DNA from: Myrica gale
Taxonomy: Eukaryota; Streptophyta; Magnoliopsida; Fagales; Myricaceae
NCBI GenBank assembly: GCA_963930655.1
Contig: OZ005604.1
Span: 12,534,001 to 12,598,000, forward strand
Length of the DNA stretch: 64,000 nt
Reading direction: 5' to 3'
Under the pieces are notes generated by a model. It searched no databases, had not been told where the DNA came from, and worked only from the letters and a program-made list of their open reading frames with translations. Made by a program: the position numbers and the translations under genes. This document shows, piece after piece, positions 53,746 through 64,000 of the stretch; position 1 is the first letter of the stretch, and each line of letters begins with the position of its first letter.

Positions 53746-56005
53746 AAGGTGGGCTAGTTCGACCAAATGAAATGTCCCCATGGGAAATGGAGACGGTTCC
53801 GATGGGAACGCACAACCTTGACTCCAGGGGTTAAATGGAGCGTAAGTAGCCCACAAGTCAAGAAGAAAATATTTCCAAGGACCTTGTATCAATTTCAAGA
53901 ACAAGAGCATGTTTTAAGATCAAAAGCATGTGCATAACCATGAAACATGCATGTGCATCAAGATTTACGATCTCTCATGATATTCACATTCAAGTTATAT
54001 GTTCATGCTTTCAAGTTTAAGTTTTCCCTTAATGAGTCTTTTTGACTCACGTTTTCAAAACTGTATCATTCCAGAGGCCTCAGGTGAAGAAAGTCAGGAG
54101 GACTATCTGACTTAGAAAGAAGATGTTATGTATTTTGTTATGGTGACTGTTGACCGTTGTGGTCTGCCACTTGGATTTGATGTTCCATATGTTATGTAAT
54201 TAAGCTATTACTTCTTTGGAAACTATTATGTAAGATTAGTTATGTGAGTTTTGGCCCGTCTCTCTCTCGATTCTTTTCCGCTGTATGTATGTATGTATGT
54301 ATGTATGTATGTTAAGCTCGCTGGGGCTTTCCCTTGGGATTGCTCGCGGCTGTCATTATCCCTGCGGGACTGCGTTCGGGGCATGACAATAGGCCTATGA
54401 AATTAAAAGACTTGAAGCCATACTTAGGGTGATTTCGATAAATATGATTAAGATATGGATTTTTAAAAGTCTAGATTTCTTGCTCATTCCAAGTAAATTA
54501 TAAGTGACTCATTTAAGTCCGATTTTTATGAGTCTGGTCTTGAATTTTAAGTTTATAAAAGAAGAATATTTTAAGGTAAATTTCGTGAGATTTAGAGGAG
54601 TAATGAATAAGTTATGGTGTTTTGAAAGTGGAAGGCCGAGCTGGAGGCAGCCGCAGTGTTGCTCTAGGATTTTCATCTGATATGAAGTATTTTTGAAAAT
54701 GTAAAGCGTTCCGATTTTTATCTTCAAGTTTGAGCTATGAAAGCAGAGAAGTTTGAAAGTAATTTCATGTAATTTAGAGTCATGTTTTTGAAGTTATGAA
54801 ACTTTGAAGCAGGAGACGTCGAAGCTGCCAGCTTGAACGCCCCCGCAACTTGCATTTTCGGGTAAATCATTCGACTGGCAAAATAGCTCCAAATTATCTG
54901 AAATTTTAATATATTACAACTATTAGTTAGTAAATAAAAATGTGTAAAAATACTATGAAATGTTTATTTTGAAATACATGATTTGCTACATCAAGTACAT
55001 CTCTTAGTCATTTGAGTGACAACATTAATATGACTCATTTGTAGGCAAGGCACCACCATAAGTTCGAGTGGACAAAGGTAAGTGGGAAAAATTATATTTT
55101 CTGAAAACTAGAATGATACACATCATGGATAATTGTCATCAAGCACGTCATGAGCATTTGCATTGATTTTCTCAAAAGGAAGAAATGAAATTTTTATTCA
55201 AATGAAAGTATGATTTAATGCTATGTTATGATATGTTATGGGGCTAAATAAAATGGTCGGTATCGTACCTAAGTATGATATGTTATGGGGCTGAATAAGA
55301 TGGTCGGAGCGAGAGTAGCAACCTAAAAAAGGATGAAGGAATTTTGAAGCTAAGTACATGTACAAGAGTCACATACATAAACATGCATCAAATTTTAGCA
55401 TTGGCATATATATATACCTGTCATTCATGATCATGTCATGCTTGTCCCTTACTAAGTCATTCTACTCATAGTTTTCAATTGTATCATCCCAGATGATGTT
55501 CCAGGTGAGGGAACTCATGAGAAGGATCTGGAACCTGAGTAGGGGGCTAACCAGGGTGCCCTCCTCTAATTTGCAATCCATGTAGATCCTATGTTTTGAA
55601 AGAGCTGATCTGAACCTCTATTATGATGTGGTTGTCAGGCTACGAGACTTAAGACTATTAAGCAACTTATATTTTGGGATCATGATGTAACTATAACTTG
55701 AACCTTATGTTTTCAAATGTTTCTCTTTCTCTATTGGTGTTATTTGATGTAGTTATACATTTTATTGTGCGTATATTTAATTACATATTCGTACACTTAA
55801 GTAGAACGGTTGAGAATCTACATGTCAGCTTGCGTATGAGGAGATAAATTTTAGCATTTCATGATTTCTTAAGTAGTCATAGTTGATGTCTAAAAAAAAT
55901 TTCGTTGTAACATTCTAGTAATTGCGTTAGAGTATTCGTCGTTGGGAATGCCTGCGGCTGTCATTAGCCTCGTCGGGCTAACGTTTGGGGCGTGACAGCA
56001 TGAAC

Positions 56006-56398
56006 TTATGTTTGATGAAGGGTTCGAAGAGCACCATATCCTGGCCCGTGAAAGTACAGAAGATGTGTTCCGCATCTGGCTTGTTCCCCATCTCCACTAT
56101 AGAGTATGCTCCAATCGGCCTCTACACCCCCATAAATGCCGCTAGGATGTTTGGTGAAGGTCCATAGTAGTGCTTCAATATCCTCATCATCTAGCAATGC
56201 TACATAAAACTCTTGGACCAGATCTATAGAGGCTATGCCATCTTTCTTCAGATACCCGATCCAACCCTTGTTATCCATAATGTCACCGATACTCTGGCCC
56301 TTATACCTTATCTCCTCGAAGTCAACAAAGGCGACCTCACGCTTTACAATAATTGATCGGCTGAGTATCTCAACCCGCTGCTGCTCCTCCTGCATCAT
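56006..56398 (-). pseudogene. Putative plant transposon protein domain fragment
   Basis: Minus-strand frame of about 130 codons with EEQQRVEILSRSI, FVDFEEIRYKGQSIGDIMD, NKGWIGYLKKDG and YVALLDDEDIEALLWTFT. This resembles the uncharacterised 'putative plant transposon protein' domain common in plant retroelement-type proteins. After WTFT the expected continuation is lost, suggesting a frameshift near 56170. The solo LTR at 47394-55997 interrupts it immediately downstream. The role is unknown. It could be gag-related or part of the CACTA-like element ending at 58141. Confidence 0.6.
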
Positions 56399-56429
56399 AT
56401 AATCATCCTAACTCTCAGGGTCCTGCTGC

Positions 56430-58141
56430 GTAGAGGTCTCGACAAATGAGGAAGATGACGAACGGTGGCATTTAGACATTTTTTAATCTATAAAATAAGG
56501 GAAAAATAAATAAACCGTCAATTAATATCATCCGCACTATGTAACATAGCGTTCGTACAACATGCAAAACGATGTTGTCTAATGCAAACAAGCGTCCAGA
56601 CGCATATATAAACCGTTCGAATGTCTAATGAAACAACCTAGTTTTAGAAAATAGACATACGCACGCTAAGACAACCGTCCACAACAAAAATACTCCTAAA
56701 AAATAAATGTTAACATGTGTATATATACTAGACAAAATGACAGCATATAACGAACAAATGTCCGCAAGCCAAAATAACCCATTCGAATGGGTATTAACAG
56801 TGAACAAATGTGTGCACGCTAGAATAACTGTTTGCAACAATAATACTCCCCAAAAAAAATTAATATGTGTATATATCCTAAATGCTCATCGTCCGCACGC
56901 TTATAAGTGGTCGTCCAAACGTTAGGTGAAAACCAATGTAGTTCGAAACATATAAACACAAGTACATATCTTAAACTAAACAACAGCGTATAAATCCAAA
57001 GTCGTCTGCACGTTACATTGTTGTTGAAACGACAACATTTAGAAAATTAGTCCTAGAAAATATAAAACTATATGTTCGGACAACTTTAAACCGTCCGGGT
57101 GTATTGTGAGGAAGAAGAGAGAGTCGACTCAGCCATGGCCGACCTCTCTCCCACCTCCAAGACTATCCCAAATCAACAAAAAACACATAAAATTATAGCC
57201 TAAACAATCCTACGATATCAGACAATCCATATCAATACATATATTAGCAATCAAACAACGGTAGTGGCCGAAAATTCTTCATCAAAATTTCTAAGTAAAA
57301 AACTTAAAAACATGAATTGTGCGCCAAAAAACCAAATAAAAACATGAGAAACGCACCTGGATATGAAGAAGTCCATGAAATAGGAAGAAAAAGTAAGATT
57401 GATGGACGAGAAATGTGAATGTAGGTCTGATAGAGGAGAGAAAATGGAATAATGACGGTGTAAAATGCCGATTAAATGGCTTATGTTCGTCTTTAAAACC
57501 TTTCCACACCGTTCGGACGGGTTGTTCATACCGTGCGGACGTTTCCGTTTTCCACGTAGACCAATCAGATTCCTAAGCATTAAATTGTAAATTGTGAACA
57601 ATTAGCAAAATCTTCTTGAAATGATGGCGTTCGAACGAGATAGGTCACTACGGATGGGCAGACGTCTGTAACGTCCAACGTGGAGTACCACCATCAATTG
57701 AAATTGTAGCCATACGCGTCAAGACGGGATGGAATTGTGAGGACGCACACAATTGTTCTCCACGGTCATCTAAAACATACACATGTCAATCATGTGTGGA
57801 TTGTCCAAAAAAGTTTGGATGTTATGATCAGATCGTGCGGACAAGAGTGCAACTTTTGTGACAATCTGAGCTATGTGATTGATGGGTGACAACGGTGTTT
57901 TGCAGATGCTATGATCAGATCGTTCGGACGCGTTCGCAGATGCTGACGAATGGTTTTAGCTACAAATGTGACGTTTTGCCTTTTGTCACCACTGATTACC
58001 GTGCAAACATTTTTCAAGGACGTCCGGACGGTTTTTGTAATTCCTGAATCACCTTGCGTAACAAAATTTTTATTTTGAGATAGAAAGATATGACTTGGTG
58101 ACAAAATGTATTTTGACACAATTGTCAATTTTCTTGTAGTG
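56430..58141 (+). mobile_element. CACTA-type element, right end
   Basis: Ends CAATTTTCTTGTAGTG at 58141, the complement of the classic CACTACAAGAAAA start. The preceding 1.6 kb is strewn with CGT(C/T)CGGACG-type motifs (near 57515, 57835, 57925 and 58022) and their partners, a typical subterminal array that differs from the CGGC-based array of the other CACTA family here. No matching left end was found in the window, and no transposase was recognised. It is inserted in a gypsy RNase H frame. Confidence 0.7.
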
Positions 58142-59740
58142 TATGCTACTACTAAAAAAGAATTGTTTGCTGTTGTGTTTGCTTTTGACAAGTTTTGATC
58201 TTATCTTGTAGGTTCCATGGTGATCGTATATACAGATCATTCACGACAATCAAGTATTTGTTGAAAAAGAAATATGCCAAATCGCGCTTAATTCGGTAGG
58301 TGTTGGTTCTTCAAGAATTTGATCTTGAGATTCGAGACAAAAAGACATGGATAATGTGGTGGCAGGTCACTTGTCTTTATTAGAAGGGCAGTCAAGTGTA
58401 TATGAGGTGCCCATTAACGAAAGTTTTCCAGATGAGCAGTTGTTGGCACTTTTAATCATCCACTGGTATGCTGATTTGGTGAATTATTTGGTGAGTGATA
58501 TTTTCCCCCTGATTTGAGCTGTCATCAAAAGAAAAAAAATTTGTGGGATGTGAAGCATTATTTTTGGGAAGAATCTCTACTTTATAAACACTGTGCAGAT
58601 AGGATGATTAGAAGGTGTGCCCCAATATGAGATGCAGGATATCCTTTGCCATTGTCATTCCTTTGAGTGTGGTGGACATTTCAGTACTTCCAAGACAACT
58701 GCAAAGGTATGAAAATCTGGTTTTTATTGGCCGACCATGTATCAGGATGCTAGACAGTATGTGAGCATGTGTGATAGATGTCAGAGGGTTGGCAACATTT
58801 CAAAAAAGAATGAGATGCCCTTGACAAATATCTTGGAGGTTTGAACTGTTTGATTTATGGGGAATTGATTTCATGGGCCCATTTGCCTCTTCCTTCAACA
58901 ATCAGTATATCCTGGTAGCAGTGGATTATATGTTTAAATGGGTTGAAACTATTGCAACTCAGACTAATGACTCTCATGTGGTGATAATATTTGTGAAGAA
59001 AAATATTTTGTCAAGATATGCCAAGAGCCATTATTAGTGATGAAGGCTCCCATTTTTGTAACCGGTCATTTGAAACTTTGTTGAAGAAATGTGGGGTTAC
59101 TCATAAGGTGGCACTTACCTATCATCCCCAAACGGCCAAGTGGAACTTACAAATAAGGAATTAAAGCAAATTTTGGAGAAAATTGTGAGCAGTTCAAGGA
59201 AGGATTGAGTGAACAAATTAGATGACGCACTTTGGGCTTATAGGACATCTTTCAAGACTCATTTGGCAATATCTCCTTACAAATTTGTATTTGGAAAGTC
59301 TTGTCACTTACCAGTTAAATTGGAACATAATGCCTATTGGGCAATAAAGGAGTTGAACATGGGCATAAAAGCTGCGGGTGAAAAGAGATTGTTACAGTTG
59401 AGTGAGTTGGAGGAGTTTAAATTAGATGCTTATGAAAATATATGGATTTACAAGGAAAAGACTAAGCATTGGCATGACAAGCATCTTCAGATTAAAAATT
59501 TCGAAATTGGGCAGCATGTGTTACTTTCAACTCAAGACTTAAGCTATTCTCAGGCAAGCTTTGGTCTAGGTGGTCTGGCCCATTCACGGTAACAAAAGTG
59601 TATGCATATGGTATTGTTGAGGTACAAAGTGAGGTCACTAGTGTATTTAAGGTTAATGGGCAGCGTTTGAAGCCTAATTCAGCTGGTAATGTAGTTCCTA
59701 AAGGAGTTACTTACTCCTTGATGAATCTTATATATGCTTG
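58142..59740 (+). pseudogene. Ty3/gypsy polyprotein, RNase H to integrase (broken)
   Basis: The plus strand encodes, in broken frames, RNase H (YATTKKELFAVVFAFDKF, VYTDHS, DLEIRDKK), the zinc-binding H2C2 part of integrase (CHCHSFECGGHFS), the integrase core ([22 protein letters not shown]) and the C-terminal region (59209-59592: DDALWAYRTSFKTHLAISPY, HLPVKLEHNAYWAIK). These motifs are typical of the Athila/Tat branch. Frameshifts and stops are frequent (for example the TGA near 58195). The reverse transcriptase is missing because the CACTA end at 58141 abuts the RNase H domain. Confidence 0.85.
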
Positions 59741-60840
59741 ATGGTTTAACAGTCAACTTGATGACTATAAATAAGCGCTTCTTGGGAGGCAACTCAAGCT
59801 AAAAAAAAAATCTTTTGTTTTAATTGTCGTTTTCATTTAAGTTTTTTTAATGATAGTTATGACCCCCCCTTTGTTTTGGTTGTGTCGTGTAGGTTCAGAT
59901 AAATCCAACAAAAAGCTAGTTTGTGTTCAATTCACTTAGGCATTCGTTGTGTTTAGTTTTGCTAAAAAGGGGAGCATTAGTCTTCCAACATTTTTTCTTC
60001 CCATTTACATTGAGGAAAATGTGAAAGTTTTAGATTGAGGGAGTGGATATTTAATGATTATGCTGGTTGTGTTAGTATGAGAAAAAAACAAAAACGGAAA
60101 AAAAAATCTAAATTCTGGCTTATAGTTGTGTGAGACTTAAATAGAATTAACATTACACTTGAGTTCTTTATTGTGTTAGGCGTTGCATTTTTGATAAAGG
60201 ATAGGCGATATCTTATAAGACAAAGTTAAGCATACTTGTTTTCTTTTGTATTATTGCAGTACACATTTCCTTGCAAAGTTATGTGAGTTGTGTGGCTATG
60301 CATAAAAGATGAGTGTGATGTTTTTCTTATGATTATCCCCTTTGATCTAGTCCTAAACAAGGTTTATATAAATAAAGTGATAATGATTAGACAATTGAAT
60401 GATTAAATGTGTTTAAAGTTCTATCTACTCCAATGATTAGACAATTGAATGAGTACAAATGTTTACTTTTATGTCAGATGACAACTTGAAATATGAGCAT
60501 GCAAAAGCACTTTAAGTGTGTGGCTTGTTGAGTAACCGGGTGCATCCATCATAAATGCTTGTATTCGCGTCAAAAGGTGAGTGACAACTTAATACAAAGA
60601 AAGAAAGAAAGACTACTTAAGCACTATTAGTAATATAATATTTTACATATTTTTAATTATTTAACTAATCCCACTTATTAGCACAACGCGCAAAACAAAA
60701 CTCATAAATTTTAATTTACAAAGCAAATAACACTAGAAAATTAATTAAATAATTTTTAAATAAAATATTCTAATTTATTAAGAAATCTCGCAATGGTACT
60801 GCAATGTAATTAAGCCAAAAATAAAATAAAAACCGATACC
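59741..60840 (+). mobile_element. Gypsy 3' non-coding part and AT-rich flank
   Basis: No gene. It contains phrases characteristic of gypsy 3' regions (GGGAGGCAACTC near 59788, ACATTGAGGAAAATGTG near 60008). An LTR could not be delimited. Confidence 0.5.
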
Positions 60841-60959
60841 ATGGCCTTTCAGTCATTTTCTCCCTTAACCCACTTAATGCGCCTAGAAAAAAAAATTCCA
60901 AATAAAGGCCATCCATCACTATTGAACCCAATTTCTTCCACAAGTTCCACTGTTAATTT

Positions 60960-61285
60960 GCCGCTTCCCTCCTTTGCCAGGCCTGCCCCTCTTGGCGCCC
61001 AACCCAGCCCGCCCCCACTTAGCTCCCGATTCACACGGCCTTTCCCTCTCAGCGCACTGCCTCACTCCCCCCAGTGATCCAGTCCCTCTCAGCTGCCTCG
61101 TCCACTGGCAACCGGCCAGATTCGCCAGGGCAGAAACCGTCGACCACTCCAGCCACTCTCTCTCCCAGCCTCTCTTTCTCTCTCGGGTTCTCTCTCTCTC
61201 AGCGGCCCGCCGCCCACCAGCCACCAGGTCAGACCAGCCTCTCTCCCTCTTCTCTCAGTCTCTCTCTCTCTCAGCTAACTAGGGT
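60960..61285. other. GC-rich, CT-repeat leader-like sequence
   Basis: A sharp rise in GC, then CTCTCTCTC-type repeats to 61277 and TAGGGTTTGAATTG. It looks like a plant promoter-leader region, but no matching coding exon was found downstream on the plus strand. 60990-61098 is shared, inverted, with the small element at 34195-34478. The block TTGAATTGATTTGTTAGGGC occurs at 61287 and again at 63359. Confidence 0.4.
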
Positions 61286-61749
61286 TTGAATTGATTTGTT
61301 AGGGCTTGAATTGAATTGAATTGTGAATTTGTTAGGGTTTGATTGAATATTGAATTTGTTATGATTTTTCTTGAATTGAATTGAATTGTGAATGTTAGGG
61401 TTTGAGACAGAGAGAGGAAATCTGTAAAGACAAGTATTGCGTACTTCAGAATTCAGATGTGATATCAAAGCAGAAATTTTACTATGTTCACGTACCAAAT
61501 AACAATAATATCTATTTTCCATGGCTACTATAGAGAACTAAACTTTGTTAACACTAATCGAATGCGTTCCCCCTCTTGATTTGAATAAGAATTGCAACAT
61601 ACGACACCGTTATAGGCTTTGGAACTACCCACACAACCAAAGAGGATCTTGAAATTGCTTTAACAGAGCAACTAGGCTCACAAGAAATGGATATCTTGTC
61701 TTCTGTAGCAAATGAGCCAACACTTGGGAAGAATCATATTGTGTAGTAA

Positions 61750-61908
61750 GCTGTGTTCAGCAACCAAAATTTGACTCTCTAAAATTTTATCGTCATTACA
61801 AAAATGTCTTACTTTTTCATCAATTCCCATAAACGTTTTCACTTTTTCACTCTCTCCTCACTTTTTCACCAACTTCTATACCCAAAATTTTGTCACTCAA
61901 GCACACCC
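61750..61908. mobile_element. PIF-like MITE
   Basis: Ends GCTGTGTTCAGCAACCAAAA and complement GGGTGTGCTTGAGTGACAAA pair as inverted repeats. TAA flanks both sides (61747-61749 and 61909-61911). The ends resemble those of the MITE at 23024-23216. Confidence 0.8.
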
Positions 61909-61929
61909 TAAGTTTATTCCAGTTTGATC

Positions 61930-62070
61930 GATGTTATACGGTATAGTTAGTTAGACTTTTCTTTCTCTGGATGCTTCTCTGTTGCTACATCACTGGGGAG
62001 ATCAATGCCAGAAGGAATTTTTCCAGGATAGTTAGTTGCTGAGGAAGCAGACCCCATCATACTGCAAAAA

Positions 62071-62106
<36 letters not shown>

Positions 62107-62403
62107 AGGAGTCAGAAGGTGATGTTGGTTAAGCTAGAATAGTGATTCTCGATTATGAAGAGGAAGCAAGTCAGAAAATTGAGAAGCAAACGAGTGGGTG
62201 TTAGATCCACTATATCACATGCATAGATCCAACAAATAATGTAAAGTCTAATTTACAGACGACAGTATTCAGGAGTGACTGATAACATTATCCCCTTTTT
62301 TAGCATAGCTATATAAATGAAATACATATTCCAAAACCTCAAAACTTAATCTCTTGTGCTAGCAATACCTTATTGTTTTTTTTAAGCTAGCAATATCTTA
62401 TTG
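61930..62403. other. Possible exon and microsatellite
   Basis: On the minus strand, after CCTTTTTGCAG (near 62066), a short frame reads MMGSASSATNYPGKIPSGID and ends at a stop near 61955. The splice-like start and amino-acid make-up suggest a gene's last exon, but the family is not recognised. A (GA)n microsatellite lies at about 62078-62103. Confidence 0.35.
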
Positions 62404-62945
62404 TTAGACAACCAATGCCTGGTTTATTTCTTCTATCTCCTTCAACTTCTGTAGTCTTCCCTGCTCTGAGCTTAGAGCACTTTCTGCAACCCTGAGTACA
62501 TTAGCTGCAATCAAATTGCAGATAAATACCTTGAAGCTCAGCTGGGGAAACTCCTAATGGAAAGATTACTCTCATTAAAGCAGGGTGAGAGGTTACAGTT
62601 AACATCAGACCTCACATGAGAGCAACAATCATGAATTAAACCAGTCAATAAGCAACACGCATGAAGCATGTCAGTCAAATCCATCGAGTGCAATAAAGGG
62701 ACAAAAGAAGAAGAAGAATACTCTCTGATTGTGGATGTTTTTTTGCATAAGATGGAAATCCTCCAGTTTGATTTGAAGTTACTGAATTGGCATCCATTTG
62801 GCATCCGGCAGCTGCTTCTTTTGCCACTCCAGCAGTAACCCTTGTTGAGGTTTCAACAGCTTCCCTTTCTGCAGCTTCTTTGCCTCTCTTCTCTCAACTT
62901 CTAAAGCAGCTCTTTTTGCTTCCTCAGCTCTAAGTCTGGCCTGCA
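62404..62945 (-). pseudogene. GLE1 (mRNA export factor) exon remnants
   Basis: On the minus strand an acceptor (GAATGCAG) precedes an exon at 62940 to about 62722: ARLRAEEAKRAALEVERREA, then, after a one-base deletion near 62877, EREAVETSTRVTAGV and GCQMDANSVTSNQ. A second exon, from 62504 to about 62413, reads NVLRVAESALSSEQGRLQKL, then KEIEEINQAL. Both match consecutive parts of the plant GLE1 middle region: charged coiled coil, then the start of the conserved AESALS segment. GLE1 activates the DEAD-box ATPase that releases mRNA at the nuclear pore. The helicase-binding C-terminal domain and N-terminal exons are not seen, and the frame is broken, so this is a gene fragment that kept an intron. 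Confidence 0.75.
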
Positions 62946-64000
62946 TTCCAACAATACTTTTATGACTTATTAAGTACAATAGTATCTTCCTGAAATGCTA
63001 GTATTTTGGCAGAAATATACAATTCTCACCTCCTCTCTATGGAGACCATTGAACGAAGCTCACAATTGGCAAAACTGCTGTGTTTTTCTATATTAGTTAA
63101 GTTGGATGAAAATCGGAGGAGGCATATAAAACCGCATATGGTCCAAAAGTTTATGGAGATCTCCGTTCTTGAGCAATATGAGGTACGGATGGGGATTAGA
63201 AAATAAAAATGGTATTCAACCCATTTGAGAGAATCAGACATGAAGTAAACCACTACACGAATATATGTTCTAACCAGCTTCAACATTCCCATTTCCATCA
63301 TTATTTTCCATTTTGTTTGTTCTGTAACTTTTTTGTATCAAACTTGTGAACAAGTCTTGAATTGATTTGTTAGGGCTCGAATTGAATTGTGAAGGTAGTG
63401 GAAGTGAATGTGATAGTGATTTGATTTCTGATTCCCAGATTTTTTATATGAACATTGCATATGTAGTAAGGTCATTTTTGTTTTTAGATTGAATTGGTTA
63501 ATGAATTTTGTTTTGTTTTTAACTCTAAGACACTTTTGGCATTATGTAGGAATTTTTTTTTGTCATTTCGCCTTAGGAGTTTGCCCCCCTTCAAATTCAA
63601 TCCTGATTCCACCATTGCTTGCAAACTATGGAAACAACGTTGTGGACGGAGATTTGAGCACCACCTAGATGTACGCGTGGGCAGATTTCTCACAGTAATT
63701 TTGATCCTACGCCTTTCTCTATCACAAGGTCTTTCTCTATTTCTTTTTGTACTTGTCGTGGAGTGTATGATTGCTAGGGGAATTGGTGGAAGGCGTTGAT
63801 GTCCTGATTTAGGAAGAAAATTTGAATATCGTTTCTTTCCGTTATTGTTTTCTGTTTCAAGTAGGCCAATCTGAAGTTGAGCTCGAACCTGGCTCGGGTC
63901 TACTCGCTTAAATGGTTAGCTCGACCTCAAGCTGAGTTCGAGCTTGGAGCTTGAGGTCGAGCTTGGTTGATTTGGTTGACCCGCGCTCGAAGTCTTGAAC
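62946..64000. other. Unassigned sequence to window end
   Basis: No gene is supported. Near 63580-63618 the sequence TTCAATCCTGATTCCACCATTG resembles (in complement) the terminal CAGTGGCGAAACCAGG of the small element at 34195, so it may be the end of a related element. From about 63865 to 63990 self-complementary GAGCTCGA / TCGAGCTTG words are clustered. Confidence 0.35.

Larger units (their letters stand above)
51037..54388 (+). mobile_element. Nested solo LTR (gypsy-type, 3352 bp)
   Basis: Starts TGTGAGACCCCGTACTTCG and ends TGCGTTCGGGGCATGACA. Perfect duplication ATAGG at 51032-51036 and 54389-54393. No second LTR or polyprotein. Its last 1.3 kb matches the fragment at 13790-15044. It contains GC-rich palindromic CGCTCGAGCG repeats (52745-52965), tandem GAAGGACGAATGCGAGAAGG repeats (53620-53740) and a (TATG)n microsatellite (54284-54311). 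Confidence 0.9.
47394..55997 (+). mobile_element. Solo LTR of a long-LTR gypsy family, with a nested solo LTR
   Basis: Starts TGTGACACCCCTAACC and ends AACGTTTGGGGCGTGACA. The 5-base word GCATG is found at 47389-47393 and 55998-56002, a perfect target duplication, with no internal region or second LTR. Excluding the nested element (51037-54388 plus its 5-bp duplication) the LTR is about 5.2 kb, which is long even for gypsy families. Solo LTRs form by unequal recombination between the two LTRs of one element. Part of the extra length (about 50380-51036) may be a further unrecognised insert. Confidence 0.85.

Overview
This is nuclear DNA of a flowering plant, most likely a eudicot. It has spliced plant-type genes (ELONGIN A with a BC-box, ISY1) set in AT-rich DNA crowded with plant transposons: CACTA, Mutator-like (MULE), PIF/Harbinger MITEs, L1-type LINEs, Ty1/copia and long-LTR Ty3/gypsy. 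No species is claimed. No tRNA, rRNA or CRISPR array was recognised. All protein matches are by eye, and edges without a target-site duplication (TSD) or splice site are good to about 10-30 bases.

Layout. 1-1027: nothing recognised. 1028-12484: a transposon nest. A CACTA-like outer element (subterminal repeats at both ends) encloses a PIF-like element (3643-11355, TSD TAA), which encloses a MULE (3845-10986) with 359-bp inverted repeats. The MULE carries a decayed FAR1-related transposase, a captured piece of the decapping factor VARICOSE/EDC4, duplicated filler DNA and a C-rich minisatellite. 13790-15044: end of a gypsy LTR. 15560-15955: broken C-terminus of a saccharopine dehydrogenase-like gene.

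17978-26127: the ELONGIN A gene, seven coding exons, apparently intact. Its third coding intron (5.6 kb) holds an antisense LINE that itself contains two MITEs and another LINE tail. 27600-28600: an inverted repeat with a MITE in one arm. 31602-33590: ISY1 on the minus strand, one coding exon, with a LINE fragment in its inferred 5'-UTR intron.

33650-64000: mostly repeats. A CACTA remnant abuts a copy of ELONGIN A exon 1 (35742-36064). Then come broken LINE pieces, a gag-only copia element (38807-43620, two 1246-bp LTRs, TSD ATATT), a gypsy LTR fragment (from 43625), a solo LTR (47394-55997, TSD GCATG) containing a second solo LTR (51037-54388, TSD ATAGG), a CACTA end at 58141 splitting a gypsy polyprotein (58142-59740), and broken exons of the mRNA-export factor GLE1 (62404-62945).

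Only ELONGIN A (transcription elongation and ubiquitin-ligase adaptor) and ISY1 (spliceosome) look functional. The other gene-like segments are captured or decayed fragments. Four come from conserved RNA-handling or transcription genes or metabolism (VARICOSE, ELONGIN A, GLE1, saccharopine dehydrogenase-like), and two of these lie inside or against DNA transposons.
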